From: an uncultured SAR116 cluster alpha proteobacterium
Lineage (GTDB): Bacteria; Pseudomonadota; Alphaproteobacteria; Puniceispirillales; Marisalimonadaceae
Assembly: GCA_902533695.1 (NCBI GenBank)
Contig: CACAMV010000005.1
Span: 1-56,266, forward strand
Direction: 5' to 3'
Length of the DNA stretch: 56,266 nt
This document shows, in pieces, positions 45,903-53,996 of the stretch; within the stretch, counting starts at the first letter, position 1; each line of letters opens with the position of its first letter. The notes beneath the pieces are model-generated. The model worked only from the letters and a program-made list of their open reading frames with translations. It had not been told where the DNA came from and ran no database searches. Both the position numbers and the translations under genes were made by a program.

Positions 45903-46212
45903 TTTTTAACATATAATAATATTATTGTAGTTGCTCCATATAACAATCAAGTTAATGGTCTTTTTGACAAGTTGCTTGATGATTTAAGGATTGGAACTGT
46001 AGATAAATTTCAAGGTCAAGAAGCCCCAATTTGTATAATTTCAATGACGTCAAGTTCAATTAACGAAGTACCGCGAGGTATTTATTTTTTGTTAAGCTCA
46101 AATCGCAGTTTTTATTTTCGTTTCTAAATATATTTTCTTTCCTGAAGCCAAAAGTAAGGGGCAAATGAAGTTACTCAATGATTTTTTTAAATTAAGAAAT
46201 TTTTGTAATTGA
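45903..46212 (+). pseudogene. Remnant of UvrD/AAA_12-type helicase C-terminus
   Basis: One plus-strand frame reads IIVVAPYNNQVNGLFDKL, then LRIGTVDKFQGQEAPICIIS and SSINEVPRGIYFLLSSNR, the last helicase motifs (V and VI area: GTVDKFQGQE) of DNA2/NAM7-like helicases that often carry a RecB nuclease domain. It ends at a stop at 46125. A second frame, shifted by one, gives PEAKSKGQMKLLNDFFKL from 46141 to TGA 46210-46212, the family's typical tail. The SRAK/arginine-finger segment between is lost, and no helicase body is upstream. This is a decayed gene, not a working protein. Confidence 0.8.
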
Positions 46213-46305
46213 TAATTATTTGATAATCAAATATTTTAATAAATGTTTTAAGTAAAAAAATATTTATTCTTATGCAAAAGTCACTAATCATGTAATATTA
46301 TAATT

Positions 46306-47349
46306 ATGAAAGTTTTCAATTTTTCTAAATTGAAATTGCCCGTAATTCAAGCACCTATGGCTGGAGGTTTTAACACACCAGAACTTGCTAGTGCAGTAGC
46401 TAATTCAGGTGGAGTTGGAAGTTTTGGTTTCAGTTTTACTAGCCCAGAAAAAATAGATGAGACATTAGATATTACAAAAAAACTTACTAATGGGTTTATA
46501 AATGCAAATTTTTTTGTATTTAAACCTGTTAGACTTCCAGGAAAAAAAGTTCAAGATGAAGCAATCAAAGCTCTTTCAAATTTAACTTTAAATGAAAAAT
46601 TTGAAATAAATGTTCCTGATAAACCTTTCTATTATGATTTAGAAACGCAAATAGAATCAGCTTTAAAAAATCTCCCTTCAATAATTACATTTCATTTAGG
46701 TATACCCTCATTAACTATAATCGAAAAAATTAAATCATTAGGCATTAAAGTAGGTATTACTGCAACTAATATTGATGAAGCACAAAGCATAGAAAGTGTT
46801 GAAGCGGATTTTATTGTAGCACAAGGTTTCGAAGCTGGTGGACATAGAGGTATTTTTAATCAAGAAAACGTAGATGAAAAACTTAAGTTAGATAATTTGT
46901 TAATCAAATTACTAGAAAATGTTTCTATACCAGTTGTTGCAGCAGGTGGTATTATGGAAGGAAAGGACATTAAACGGGTCATAAAAATTGGTGCGCTAGC
47001 TGTGCAACTTGGAACAGCTTTTTTAACATGTGATGAAGCTGGAACTTCTAAAATACATAAACATTATCTTTTAAATGAACAAAAAAGAAAAACTCAAATT
47101 ACAAAAGCTTTTTCTGGTAGGATGGCTAGAGGCATCAACAATAAATTTATTGAGGAAATGAATGGAAAAAAATTTTTTCCATTCCCTATACAAAATACAA
47201 TTACGATACCATTAAGAAGAGAGTCTCAAATTAAAAATAATGGTGAATTTATAAATCTTTGGGCAGGAACCAACTTTAATAAGGTTAGAAAAGTTTCAGC
47301 TCAAAAATTAATGAAAGAATTAGGCAATGAATTTAAAGCAGAAATTTAG
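46306..47349 (+). CDS. Nitronate monooxygenase / FabK-like flavoprotein
   Basis: The 347-residue TIM-barrel FMN protein starts with LPVIQAPMAGGFNTPELASAVANSGGVGSFG, has the catalytic His in VAQGFEAGGHRG, and the FMN phosphate loops IPVVAAGGIMEGKDI and AVQLGTAFL. It belongs to the nitronate monooxygenase (2-nitropropane dioxygenase) family, which detoxifies propionate-3-nitronate; the alternative is a FabK-type enoyl-ACP reductase, but the AGGHRG His favours the former. It lies alone after the helicase remnant. Confidence 0.85.
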   Translation: MKVFNFSKLKLPVIQAPMAGGFNTPELASAVANSGGVGSFGFSFTSPEKIDETLDITKKLTNGFINANFFVFKPVRLPGKKVQDEAIKALSNLTLNEKFEINVPDKPFYYDLETQIESALKNLPSIITFHLGIPSLTIIEKIKSLGIKVGITATNIDEAQSIESVEADFIVAQGFEAGGHRGIFNQENVDEKLKLDNLLIKLLENVSIPVVAAGGIMEGKDIKRVIKIGALAVQLGTAFLTCDEAGTSKIHKHYLLNEQKRKTQITKAFSGRMARGINNKFIEEMNGKKFFPFPIQNTITIPLRRESQIKNNGEFINLWAGTNFNKVRKVSAQKLMKELGNEFKAEI

Positions 47350-47444
47350 ATTAATTATATAGAAAATCTTATTAATAGATATGGCTACTTTTTGGGTGCA
47401 AACAAAAATATTATCACGTTAAATTATTGATATTTTAACTGTTA

Positions 47445-47536
47445 TGGCGGAGGGAGGGGGATTCGAACCCCCGAGAGGAATTTCTTCCCCTAACGATTTA
47501 GCAAACCGGCGCCTTCAGCCACTCGGCCACCCCTCC
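47445..47536 (-). tRNA. tRNA-Ser (anticodon GCU)
   Basis: On the minus strand a 92-base tRNA runs from GGAGGGG (47536) to the encoded CCA (47445). The acceptor stem pairs GGAGGGG with TCCCTCC (one G-T at the base), there is a T arm GGGGG-TTCGAAT-CCCCC, an anticodon loop TTGCTAA giving GCT, and a long class II variable arm, together typical of tRNA-Ser for AGC/AGU codons. Confidence 0.97.
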
Positions 47537-47703
47537 TACGAAAAATATGAAGTTACCTACTTCACGCCGTATGCACTATTTTGATACGAAAATAATAAAT
47601 TATTTTCAAGTTTAAAATGATTATAGATTAAAAATGTACACAGGTTATTTTATATTAAAATTTAATTATTATATCATGAATATATAATTCAAAGGGTTTT
47701 GTA

Positions 47704-48648
47704 ATGGATCTTATATCAATTATGAGAATTTTCATCACTATTGTAGATAAAGGTTCTTTAGCTGCAGCAGGAAGAGAATTAAATCTTTCTGCTCCTGTCG
47801 TTTCTAAAAGTGTTCATGCCTTAGAAGATAGACTAGGGGCAAGGTTGTTGACCAGGACCACAAGGTCTGTTTCACTTACTGAAGTTGGCCAAGCTTATTT
47901 AGATAGAGCAAGAAGAATAGTTGGTGATGTTGAAGAAGCTGAAGCAGCTATATCTAGTGTTGCCAATGCTCCAAAAGGCCATCTTAGAATTACTGCACCA
48001 AGTACATTTTCATATAGACATATAGCTCCTCATTTGCCTTTATTTAGAACTAGATATCCAGAAGTAGAAGTAGAAATGATTGTTTCTGACAATGAGCTTG
48101 ATTTAGTTGAAAACAACATTGACTTAGCTATCCGAATTGCATTACTGAAAGATAGCTCATTGATTGCACGGAAATTAGCATCAAATCATAGAGCAATGGT
48201 GGCCTCTCCTAGTTATTTAGAAAAAAAAGGTAACCCTTCACATCCGAATGATTTAGCTAAGCATGATATAATTTCATTTAGACCAGGTAGTTCCTACAAT
48301 GAATGGCATTTTTTAATTGAAGATAAGCCAAAGTTGATAATCGCAAAAGGAAGGCTTCAATTAAATCATGGTGATGCTATTTTAAGAGCTTGTATTAATG
48401 GTGGAGGTATAGCAATTTTGTCTAGATTTGTGGTTGGAAGACATATTGCTTCAGGAACTTTGATTTCATTATTAGAGGAATTTTTACAAGAAGATATCCC
48501 GATTTATGCAGTTTATCCTAGCGGTAAACATCTTTCCCCTAAAGTAAGGACGTTTCTTGATTTTTTGATAGAAATTTACGGTCCTATACCATATTGGGAT
48601 GAAGATGGTAATCATAAATCAGATGCAGCACTCAGGGCTGCTTTATAG
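47704..48648 (+). CDS. LysR-family transcriptional regulator
   Basis: The 314-residue protein has the LysR N-terminal winged helix (IMRIFITIVDKGSLAAAGRELNLSAPVVSKSVHALEDRLGARLL) and an effector-binding domain from about residue 90. It falls in the CrgA/DsdC-like group (RTTRSVSLTEVGQAYLDRAR). Its target is unknown; the convergent SDR and the following decarboxylase operon are candidates, as the nearest catabolic genes. It ends directly against the stop of the SDR gene. Confidence 0.92.
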   Translation: MDLISIMRIFITIVDKGSLAAAGRELNLSAPVVSKSVHALEDRLGARLLTRTTRSVSLTEVGQAYLDRARRIVGDVEEAEAAISSVANAPKGHLRITAPSTFSYRHIAPHLPLFRTRYPEVEVEMIVSDNELDLVENNIDLAIRIALLKDSSLIARKLASNHRAMVASPSYLEKKGNPSHPNDLAKHDIISFRPGSSYNEWHFLIEDKPKLIIAKGRLQLNHGDAILRACINGGGIAILSRFVVGRHIASGTLISLLEEFLQEDIPIYAVYPSGKHLSPKVRTFLDFLIEIYGPIPYWDEDGNHKSDAALRAAL

Positions 48649-49395
48649 TTAAGAAAAATAACTTCCCCCATTTATGTGTATGGTTTGTCCAGTTATAAAG
48701 TCTGAATTCTGGTTACACAAATTTTTAATCATAGAAGCGACCTCAATTGGATAGCCTTTTCTGCCTATTGGAGGGCTGGAATGTGATGGATGCACCAGAC
48801 CTGATCCAGCAGAAGGTCCTCTTACAGTGTCAATTAATCCTGGTACAACACAATTAACAGTAATTCCAGTTCCAGCATATTCGATTGCAAGAGCTTTAGT
48901 AAAACCAACAACAGCCATCTTAGAAGATACTACATGACATCGTCCAATTGCTCCAATATGAGCTGACAAACCTCCTAAATTAATGATTCTACCCCAATTA
49001 TTTTTTTTCATTTCTTGAATTACGTATTTACAAGTTAAAAAAACTGCATCTAAGTTTATATTCATTATTTGACGCCAATCTTTAAATGACATTTCTTCAA
49101 ACTTTATAAAATTTCTTTGCGAAGCATTATTTACAAGTATAGAGGTTTCTCCTAAATCTTTAGATGATTTAATAAGGTCTTTGGTAAATTCTTCATTAGT
49201 CAAATCACCAATTTTTATTTTAGCTTCAACTTGATTTGATTTAACATAAGATAATGTCTCTTCTGCACCTGCTTTATCAGTATTAGCATGGATAAGAATA
49301 TTGAAGCCAATTTTTGATAATTCTATGCATGTAGATCGCCCAATATTTTTTGCAGCTCCAGTGACAATCGCCACTTTATTTTTATTATTTGTCAT
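48649..49395 (-). CDS. SDR-family protein lacking the catalytic Tyr
   Basis: The 248-residue protein has the NAD(P) motif VAIVTGAAKNIGRS, NNAS, and the C-terminal INGG of the 3-oxoacyl reductase-like SDR group. At the active site, IINLGGLSAHIG supplies Ser, but the YxxxK position is Val-Val-Ser-Ser-Lys (RCHVVSSKMAV): Lys stays and Tyr is replaced. A similar HV-x-x-K variant occurs in some SDR subfamilies, so it may be a distinct enzyme group rather than dead. It is divergent from the decarboxylase genes by 85 bases. Confidence 0.82.
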   Translation of the reverse strand: MTNNKNKVAIVTGAAKNIGRSTCIELSKIGFNILIHANTDKAGAEETLSYVKSNQVEAKIKIGDLTNEEFTKDLIKSSKDLGETSILVNNASQRNFIKFEEMSFKDWRQIMNINLDAVFLTCKYVIQEMKKNNWGRIINLGGLSAHIGAIGRCHVVSSKMAVVGFTKALAIEYAGTGITVNCVVPGLIDTVRGPSAGSGLVHPSHSSPPIGRKGYPIEVASMIKNLCNQNSDFITGQTIHINGGSYFS

Positions 49396-49480
49396 ATAAA
49401 TTCCTTTTTAAGAAAACAGCATATAGATTATAATAAAAAAATTAATTTCCAAATTGATAATTAAAGAAAAATTGTATTAA

Positions 49481-50038
49481 ATGTATGAAGTTTTAAAATC
49501 TGGGCAATTTATGAAAAAAATAACTAAAGATTGGCGTCACGACATATATGATGTTTTTAAAGAGTTGAATATAACTTTGATTTCACATATCCCTGATGCT
49601 GGCCATACTCCTTTAATTGATTTGTGTGAACAAGATAATGAAATTGATGTCATCACTTTGACCACGGAAGAAGAAGGAGTTGGTTTATCATCTGGAGCTT
49701 GGGCTGGCGGTAAAAAAAGTGCTTTATTAATGCAATCAAGTGGAGTTGGTAATTGTATTAACGCATTAGCATTACCAAATATTTGTAGAATACCTTTTTT
49801 GGCAATTGTGTCCATGAGAGGAGAATGGGGTGAATTTATTCCTTGGCAAGTGCCTATGGGTCAGGGCACTCCAAAAGTTTTAGAGGCAATGGATGTCAAA
49901 GTCTTTAGAGTCGATTATGAGGAAGAGGTGGGTTCAACTGTTTATGCGGCAGCAAAATTTGCATTTAACACTAGAAGGTCTTCAACTGTACTTTTATCTC
50001 AAAAGTTGATAGGTGCGAAACAATTTAAAAATGGATGA
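49481..50038 (+). CDS. TPP-dependent decarboxylase alpha subunit (ComD/phosphonopyruvate decarboxylase-like)
   Basis: The 185-residue protein corresponds to the N-terminal PYR domain of split sulfopyruvate or phosphonopyruvate decarboxylases: ISHIPDAGHTPLIDL, the cofactor-activating Glu in TTEEEGVGLSSGAWAGG, and MQSSGVGNCINAL. The partner PP domain follows in the next gene, 3 bases away. The start ATG 49481 or 49511 (MKKITKDW) is uncertain because neither has a clear ribosome binding site. The substrate (sulfo- or phosphonopyruvate, or another 2-oxo acid) is open. Confidence 0.83.
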   Translation: MYEVLKSGQFMKKITKDWRHDIYDVFKELNITLISHIPDAGHTPLIDLCEQDNEIDVITLTTEEEGVGLSSGAWAGGKKSALLMQSSGVGNCINALALPNICRIPFLAIVSMRGEWGEFIPWQVPMGQGTPKVLEAMDVKVFRVDYEEEVGSTVYAAAKFAFNTRRSSTVLLSQKLIGAKQFKNG

Positions 50039-50041
50039 AAT

Positions 50042-50611
50042 ATGATAGATAGAAGAGCATTTGTACAAAAGTTGTTGAGTGAAAGACAAGATAATTTGCG
50101 AGTAGTTAGTGGACTTGGAACATCAACTTGGGATTTAATGTCTGCTGGAGATGACAAAAGAAATTTTGGTTTTATTGGTGCTATGGGACAAGCTGTTCCA
50201 TTTGCTTTAGGTCTTTCTATTGCAAAACCAGATTTGAAAATTGCAATTATTACAGGCGATGGAGATATGTTGATGAGCTTAGGAATCATGTCCACAATAG
50301 CAAATCATCCTAGTTCAAATCTAACTTTAATTGTGATGGATAACGAATCATATGTTGAAACAGGAAGCCAACCAACTGCAACAGCTGGAAAAACAAACTT
50401 AGAATTAATTGCAAAAGGTTCAGGAATTGAAAATAGCTATACGATAAAAAATCAGATTGACAATAGCAAGGTTTTAAAAACTATTTATGAGGAAGAGGGT
50501 CCCTCAGCAGTAATAGTAAAATGTAAGGCAGTACCAACACCATTAATATTTCCATACTCATTTGATGGTGTAACAGCAATAAACAGATTTATGGAAACAA
50601 CAAAAGATTAA
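50042..50611 (+). CDS. TPP-dependent decarboxylase beta subunit (ComE-like)
   Basis: The 189-residue protein is the TPP-binding (PP) half: FGFIGAMGQAVPFALGL, then ITGDGDMLMSLG with the metal-binding Asn in NHPSSNLTLIVMDNESYVETGSQPT, the classic GDG(D)-N motif and the substrate region of phosphonopyruvate/sulfopyruvate decarboxylases. It is directly downstream of the alpha subunit and 34 bases before an SDR gene, forming a likely three-gene operon. Confidence 0.86.
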   Translation: MIDRRAFVQKLLSERQDNLRVVSGLGTSTWDLMSAGDDKRNFGFIGAMGQAVPFALGLSIAKPDLKIAIITGDGDMLMSLGIMSTIANHPSSNLTLIVMDNESYVETGSQPTATAGKTNLELIAKGSGIENSYTIKNQIDNSKVLKTIYEEEGPSAVIVKCKAVPTPLIFPYSFDGVTAINRFMETTKD

Positions 50612-50645
50612 ATAATCTGTTTTTAATTAGTTTAGTGAGGGTAAA

Positions 50646-51419
50646 ATGTTTAAATTAAATTTACAGAACAAGGTTGTTTTGATTACAGGTGGAAGTGATG
50701 GTTTGGGCTTTGCTTCTGCCAAATTGCTTTCAAATGAGGGAGCAAAAATAGTTATTTGTGGCAGAAGAGCTGAATATCTAGAACAAAAAGCAAACATCAT
50801 TAGAAAAGACACAAAAAATGAAGTAATGAGTATATCATGTGATGTCACAGATCCTAATGATTGTAAAAACTTGATAGAAAAAACAATTTCAAAATTTAAT
50901 AATATAGATGTTTTGGTTAATAATGCGGGAACCTCTGCAGCTAATAATTTTGAAGATGTTAGTGATGATGCCTGGGAGAATGATATCAATCTTAAGTTGA
51001 TGGCTGCTATTAGAATGTGCAGGCTTGTTGTTCCCTTTATGAAAAAAAATAATCGGGGCTCTATAATTAATGCTGCAATAGGAGGAGGAAAAGCACCCAA
51101 TGCAGGAACTCTTCCAACTTCTGTTACTAGAGCAGCTGGAATAAATTTAACTAAATCTTTGGCCAATGAATATGCTGAATTTAACATAAGAGTTAATGCT
51201 ATTTGCATTGGGTTAATTAAAAGTGTTCAGTGGGAAAGAAAAGCACCGGACGGTAATGTTAAAAAATTATATGATGAATTAAGCAAAAAAATTCCTATGG
51301 GCAAAGTTGGAGAGGAGATTGATTATGCTAACCTTGTAGCATTTTTAGCATCTGAAAGGAGTTCCTATATCACTGGCACTGCTATTAATCTAGATGGAGG
51401 ATTATGTCCTGTCGTTTAA
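50646..51419 (+). CDS. SDR-family protein with atypical active site
   Basis: The 257-residue protein keeps the NAD(P) motif VVLITGGSDGLGFASAK, CDVTD and NNAGTSAA, and the SDR C-terminus NLDGGLCPVV. The catalytic triad does not look normal: the Ser block is IINAAIGGGKAP, and YxxxK is replaced by Thr-Ser-Val-Thr-Arg (LPTSVTRAAGINLTK), so Ser, Tyr and Lys are all missing from the expected places. It may use another residue, catalyse a different reaction, or only bind cofactor. It lies in the decarboxylase operon and converges on the sulfolactaldehyde-reductase-like gene. Confidence 0.82.
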   Translation: MFKLNLQNKVVLITGGSDGLGFASAKLLSNEGAKIVICGRRAEYLEQKANIIRKDTKNEVMSISCDVTDPNDCKNLIEKTISKFNNIDVLVNNAGTSAANNFEDVSDDAWENDINLKLMAAIRMCRLVVPFMKKNNRGSIINAAIGGGKAPNAGTLPTSVTRAAGINLTKSLANEYAEFNIRVNAICIGLIKSVQWERKAPDGNVKKLYDELSKKIPMGKVGEEIDYANLVAFLASERSSYITGTAINLDGGLCPVV

Positions 51420-51422
51420 AAA

Positions 51423-52325
51423 TTAAATTCTTGGTGGCTTTATCCCAGCCAATTCGCATGCATAATCTAGTAGTGCACTGAAGTCCTTTTTCGAATATTT
51501 TCCTGATCTTGCTTGACTATATACCGCATGGACAGACGATCCAACTGGCAGGCCAACTCTGAAATTATTTCCTGCTTCAATAGCAAGCCCCATGTCTTTA
51601 TGAGCAAGATCAATTGTAAAGCCTGGTTCAATATCATTTTTTAATACTTTAGACATAAAGTTAACATGAAATTGACCATTGTTCGCAGTAGTGCCTGCAT
51701 TAACTTCTTTAAAAACATCTAAGTTTAATCCCAATTTTTCTGCAAGTGTCAATGCTTCTGCTGTAATTTGAGCGATACTAAGAATTTGAAAGTTATTGAC
51801 CACTTTTGCTCTTATACCAGAGCCTACTTTACCACATCTTATTATACTTGTTCCCATAGAATTCAAAAGAGGTTCAACTTTCTTAAATGCTATCTCATTG
51901 TCACATCCAACCATAAAAAGAGAATCTCCTGATATAGCATGACTTACCAATCTGCCAACGGGAGCGTCAATAAATTCTATGTTATTCATTTTACAAGAAT
52001 CCGCAATTTGGTCAGTTCCTTTTGGTGATATTGTGCTCATATCCATTATTATAGTGCCGTGATTCAAAGATGTAATTATACCGTTTTCACCAATTAAAAC
52101 TTCTTTAACTTGTTCTGTTGCTGGAAGCATAGTAATAACTATTTCTGCATTTTTAATGCAGTCCGAAATATTGTTATTTAATTCACCTCCTATTTCGACA
52201 ACTTTATTCATTTTTTCCCTATCTATGTCATAAACAGACAATTTTATTCCCTTTTTAATTATGTTTGAAGCCATAGGACCTCCCATAGCTCCTAATCCTA
52301 TAAAAGCTATTTTTTTACTCATCAT
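51423..52325 (-). CDS. 3-hydroxyisobutyrate dehydrogenase family, 3-sulfolactaldehyde-reductase-like
   Basis: The 300-residue protein has the Rossmann start IAFIGLGAMGGPMASNI, the substrate block DAPVGRLVSHAISGDSL, the catalytic Lys174 in GSGIRAKVVNN and a C-terminus (IDLAHKDMGLAIEAGNN, VYSQARSGKYSKKDFSALL) very like E. coli YihU, which reduces 3-sulfolactaldehyde. Arg125 in VGRLV matches a position important in YihU, although the adjacent Thr-Ser are Leu-Val. Tartronate semialdehyde or 3-hydroxyisobutyrate activity remains possible. It lies 6 bases downstream of the M20 hydrolase gene. Confidence 0.78.
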   Translation of the reverse strand: MMSKKIAFIGLGAMGGPMASNIIKKGIKLSVYDIDREKMNKVVEIGGELNNNISDCIKNAEIVITMLPATEQVKEVLIGENGIITSLNHGTIIMDMSTISPKGTDQIADSCKMNNIEFIDAPVGRLVSHAISGDSLFMVGCDNEIAFKKVEPLLNSMGTSIIRCGKVGSGIRAKVVNNFQILSIAQITAEALTLAEKLGLNLDVFKEVNAGTTANNGQFHVNFMSKVLKNDIEPGFTIDLAHKDMGLAIEAGNNFRVGLPVGSSVHAVYSQARSGKYSKKDFSALLDYACELAGIKPPRI

Positions 52326-52331
52326 TTTCTC

Positions 52332-53582
52332 CTATTGAAATGCTGCCTCTATCGCAGCGTGCATTAAAACATTTGTACTTGAAGTAGCCCATTCTTTTTT
52401 AATTTCTTCAGATTCATTATGACTGATACCATCAACACATGGACACATTATCATGGCTGTTGGAATTATTGAATTTACAGCACAAGCATCATGACCAGCA
52501 CCAGAAATTATATTCTTATGAGAGTATCCTAGTTTTTTTGCTGATTCTTTTATTAATTTAACACAATTTTTATCAAATGTTATGGGATCAAAACCACCAA
52601 TTTGATTTATTGTGTAATCTATCTTTAAGTTTTCGCACGTTTTTTTTAAAAAATTTTTTAGTTCTAGTTCCATTTTGTCTAATTTTGCATTTTTATGCGA
52701 TCTAAAATCTACAGTAAAGATTGTTTTTCCAGGTATTACATTTCTTGAGTTCGGGAAAACTTCAATATGTCCAACACTTCCAACCACATCGGGCAAATTT
52801 GAAAGGGCAATGTTATTTACTTCTTGTATTATTTTTGACATAGCTAATCCAGCGTCTTTTCTTACATCCATGGGCGTTGTGCCTGTATGTTGTTCAACTC
52901 CTGCTAAGTTTACTTCTAGCCACTTCAAACCTTGACCATGCGTTACAACACCAATATCAACATTTTCATTTTCTAAAATAGGACCTTGTTCAATATGCAA
53001 TTCAAAATAACAATGCATTTTTTGATCACCAACTTTTTCTTTACCCTGCCATCCGATTTTTCTTAACTCATCTTCAAAATTACAACCATCTGCATCTTTT
53101 GTATTTAAAATTTTGTCAACTTCATAAAGTCCAGAATAACCAGAAGATGCCATAAGGGCTGGTGCAAATCGACAACCTTCTTCATTAGTCCAATTAACGA
53201 TCATAATCGGTCTTCTTGTTTTTAAATCTAAATCATTTAATGTTCTTACTATTTCAACACCTGCCAAGACACCTAAAACTCCATCGTATTTTCCGCCTGT
53301 AGGTTGTGTGTCTAAATGGCTTCCTATTACAACAGGAAGTGCTTCATTATCTTCGCCATTTCTTTTGAAAAACATAGATCCAAGCTGATCCACCTTCATC
53401 TCCATTCCTAAATCTTCACACCATTTTTGGAGAATTTTTCTAGCCTGACCATCTTCAGCGGTTAGGGTTTGTCTATTATTACCTCCAGCAACTCCAGGTC
53501 CAATCTTAGACATTTCTATTAGGCTATTCCAAAGCCTATCCTCGTTAATTGATATATTACTATCTAAACTCATAAAATTCAT
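52332..53582 (-). CDS. M20-family N-carbamoyl amino acid hydrolase / allantoate amidohydrolase-like
   Basis: The protein (416 residues from ATG 53582; frame open to TTG 53609) is a di-zinc hydrolase of the hydantoinase/carbamoylase family. Metal ligands: His and Asp in GSHLDTQPTGGKYDGVLG, Glu in NEEGCRF, His in FELHIEQGP and GAGHDA. It cleaves an N-carbamoyl or ureido group from an amino acid or allantoate-like compound. ABM and cytochrome genes lie upstream on the other side of the start; the reductase gene is downstream. In this context it may feed a 3-carbon sulfonate or ureide route. Confidence 0.87.
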   Translation of the reverse strand: MNFMSLDSNISINEDRLWNSLIEMSKIGPGVAGGNNRQTLTAEDGQARKILQKWCEDLGMEMKVDQLGSMFFKRNGEDNEALPVVIGSHLDTQPTGGKYDGVLGVLAGVEIVRTLNDLDLKTRRPIMIVNWTNEEGCRFAPALMASSGYSGLYEVDKILNTKDADGCNFEDELRKIGWQGKEKVGDQKMHCYFELHIEQGPILENENVDIGVVTHGQGLKWLEVNLAGVEQHTGTTPMDVRKDAGLAMSKIIQEVNNIALSNLPDVVGSVGHIEVFPNSRNVIPGKTIFTVDFRSHKNAKLDKMELELKNFLKKTCENLKIDYTINQIGGFDPITFDKNCVKLIKESAKKLGYSHKNIISGAGHDACAVNSIIPTAMIMCPCVDGISHNESEEIKKEWATSSTNVLMHAAIEAAFQ

Positions 53583-53670
53583 TTTGAGGAAATAACTAGC
53601 ATAGGTCAAGTAATGAAAAGATTAATAAAAAATTATTTTTTGTTTAAATCTGATATTTATAAATTATATA

Positions 53671-53676
53671 TATAAT
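53671..53676 (+). promoter_or_regulatory. Candidate -10 element for ABM gene
   Basis: A perfect TATAAT at 53671-53676 lies so close to the ATG at 53682 that transcription would begin about there. This supports translation from the in-frame TTG at 53694, which has GGAG six bases upstream. No convincing -35 is seen. Confidence 0.35.
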
Positions 53677-53693
53677 CATCAATGGAGATAAAA

Positions 53694-53996
53694 TTGTATA
53701 TAGCAATGAATAGATTTAAAATCATTAATGGGGAAGAAGAAATATTTGAGAATATCTGGAAAAATAGAGAAACACACCTTGATAATGTGCCAGGTTTTAA
53801 AAAGTTCAATTTAATAAAGGGTAAAATTGAAGATGAATATACTATTTATGCTTCACATAGTACTTGGGAATCTGAAAATGATTTTATCAATTGGACTAAA
53901 TCTGAATCCTTCAGAGAAGCGCATAAAGATGCAGGAAATCACAAAGGATTATATTTAGGTCATCCTGAGTTTGAAGGGTTTAAAGTAATTCTCTAA
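53694..53996 (+). CDS. ABM-domain monooxygenase, IsdG-like
   Basis: This is a small antibiotic-biosynthesis-monooxygenase-fold protein (100 residues from TTG 53694, beginning MYIAMNRFKI; 104 from ATG 53682). The IsdG haem-degrading triad appears with matching spacing: Asn10, Trp71 and His81 (104-residue numbering) against Asn7, Trp67 and His77 in IsdG. The core has WKNRETHLDNVPGFKKFNL, SHSTWESENDFINW and SFREAHKD. TTG 53694 is preferred because GGAG is six bases upstream and family members begin MYIAMNRF-like. It could be a haem oxygenase; related ABM enzymes with other roles exist. It overlaps cytochrome c' at the stop. Confidence 0.78.
   Translation: MYIAMNRFKIINGEEEIFENIWKNRETHLDNVPGFKKFNLIKGKIEDEYTIYASHSTWESENDFINWTKSESFREAHKDAGNHKGLYLGHPEFEGFKVIL

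Noticed and set aside
45903-46127. A functional small helicase-like protein
   Set aside because: It holds only the last motifs, has no start codon context, and the family tail continues in another frame; it fits a pseudogene.
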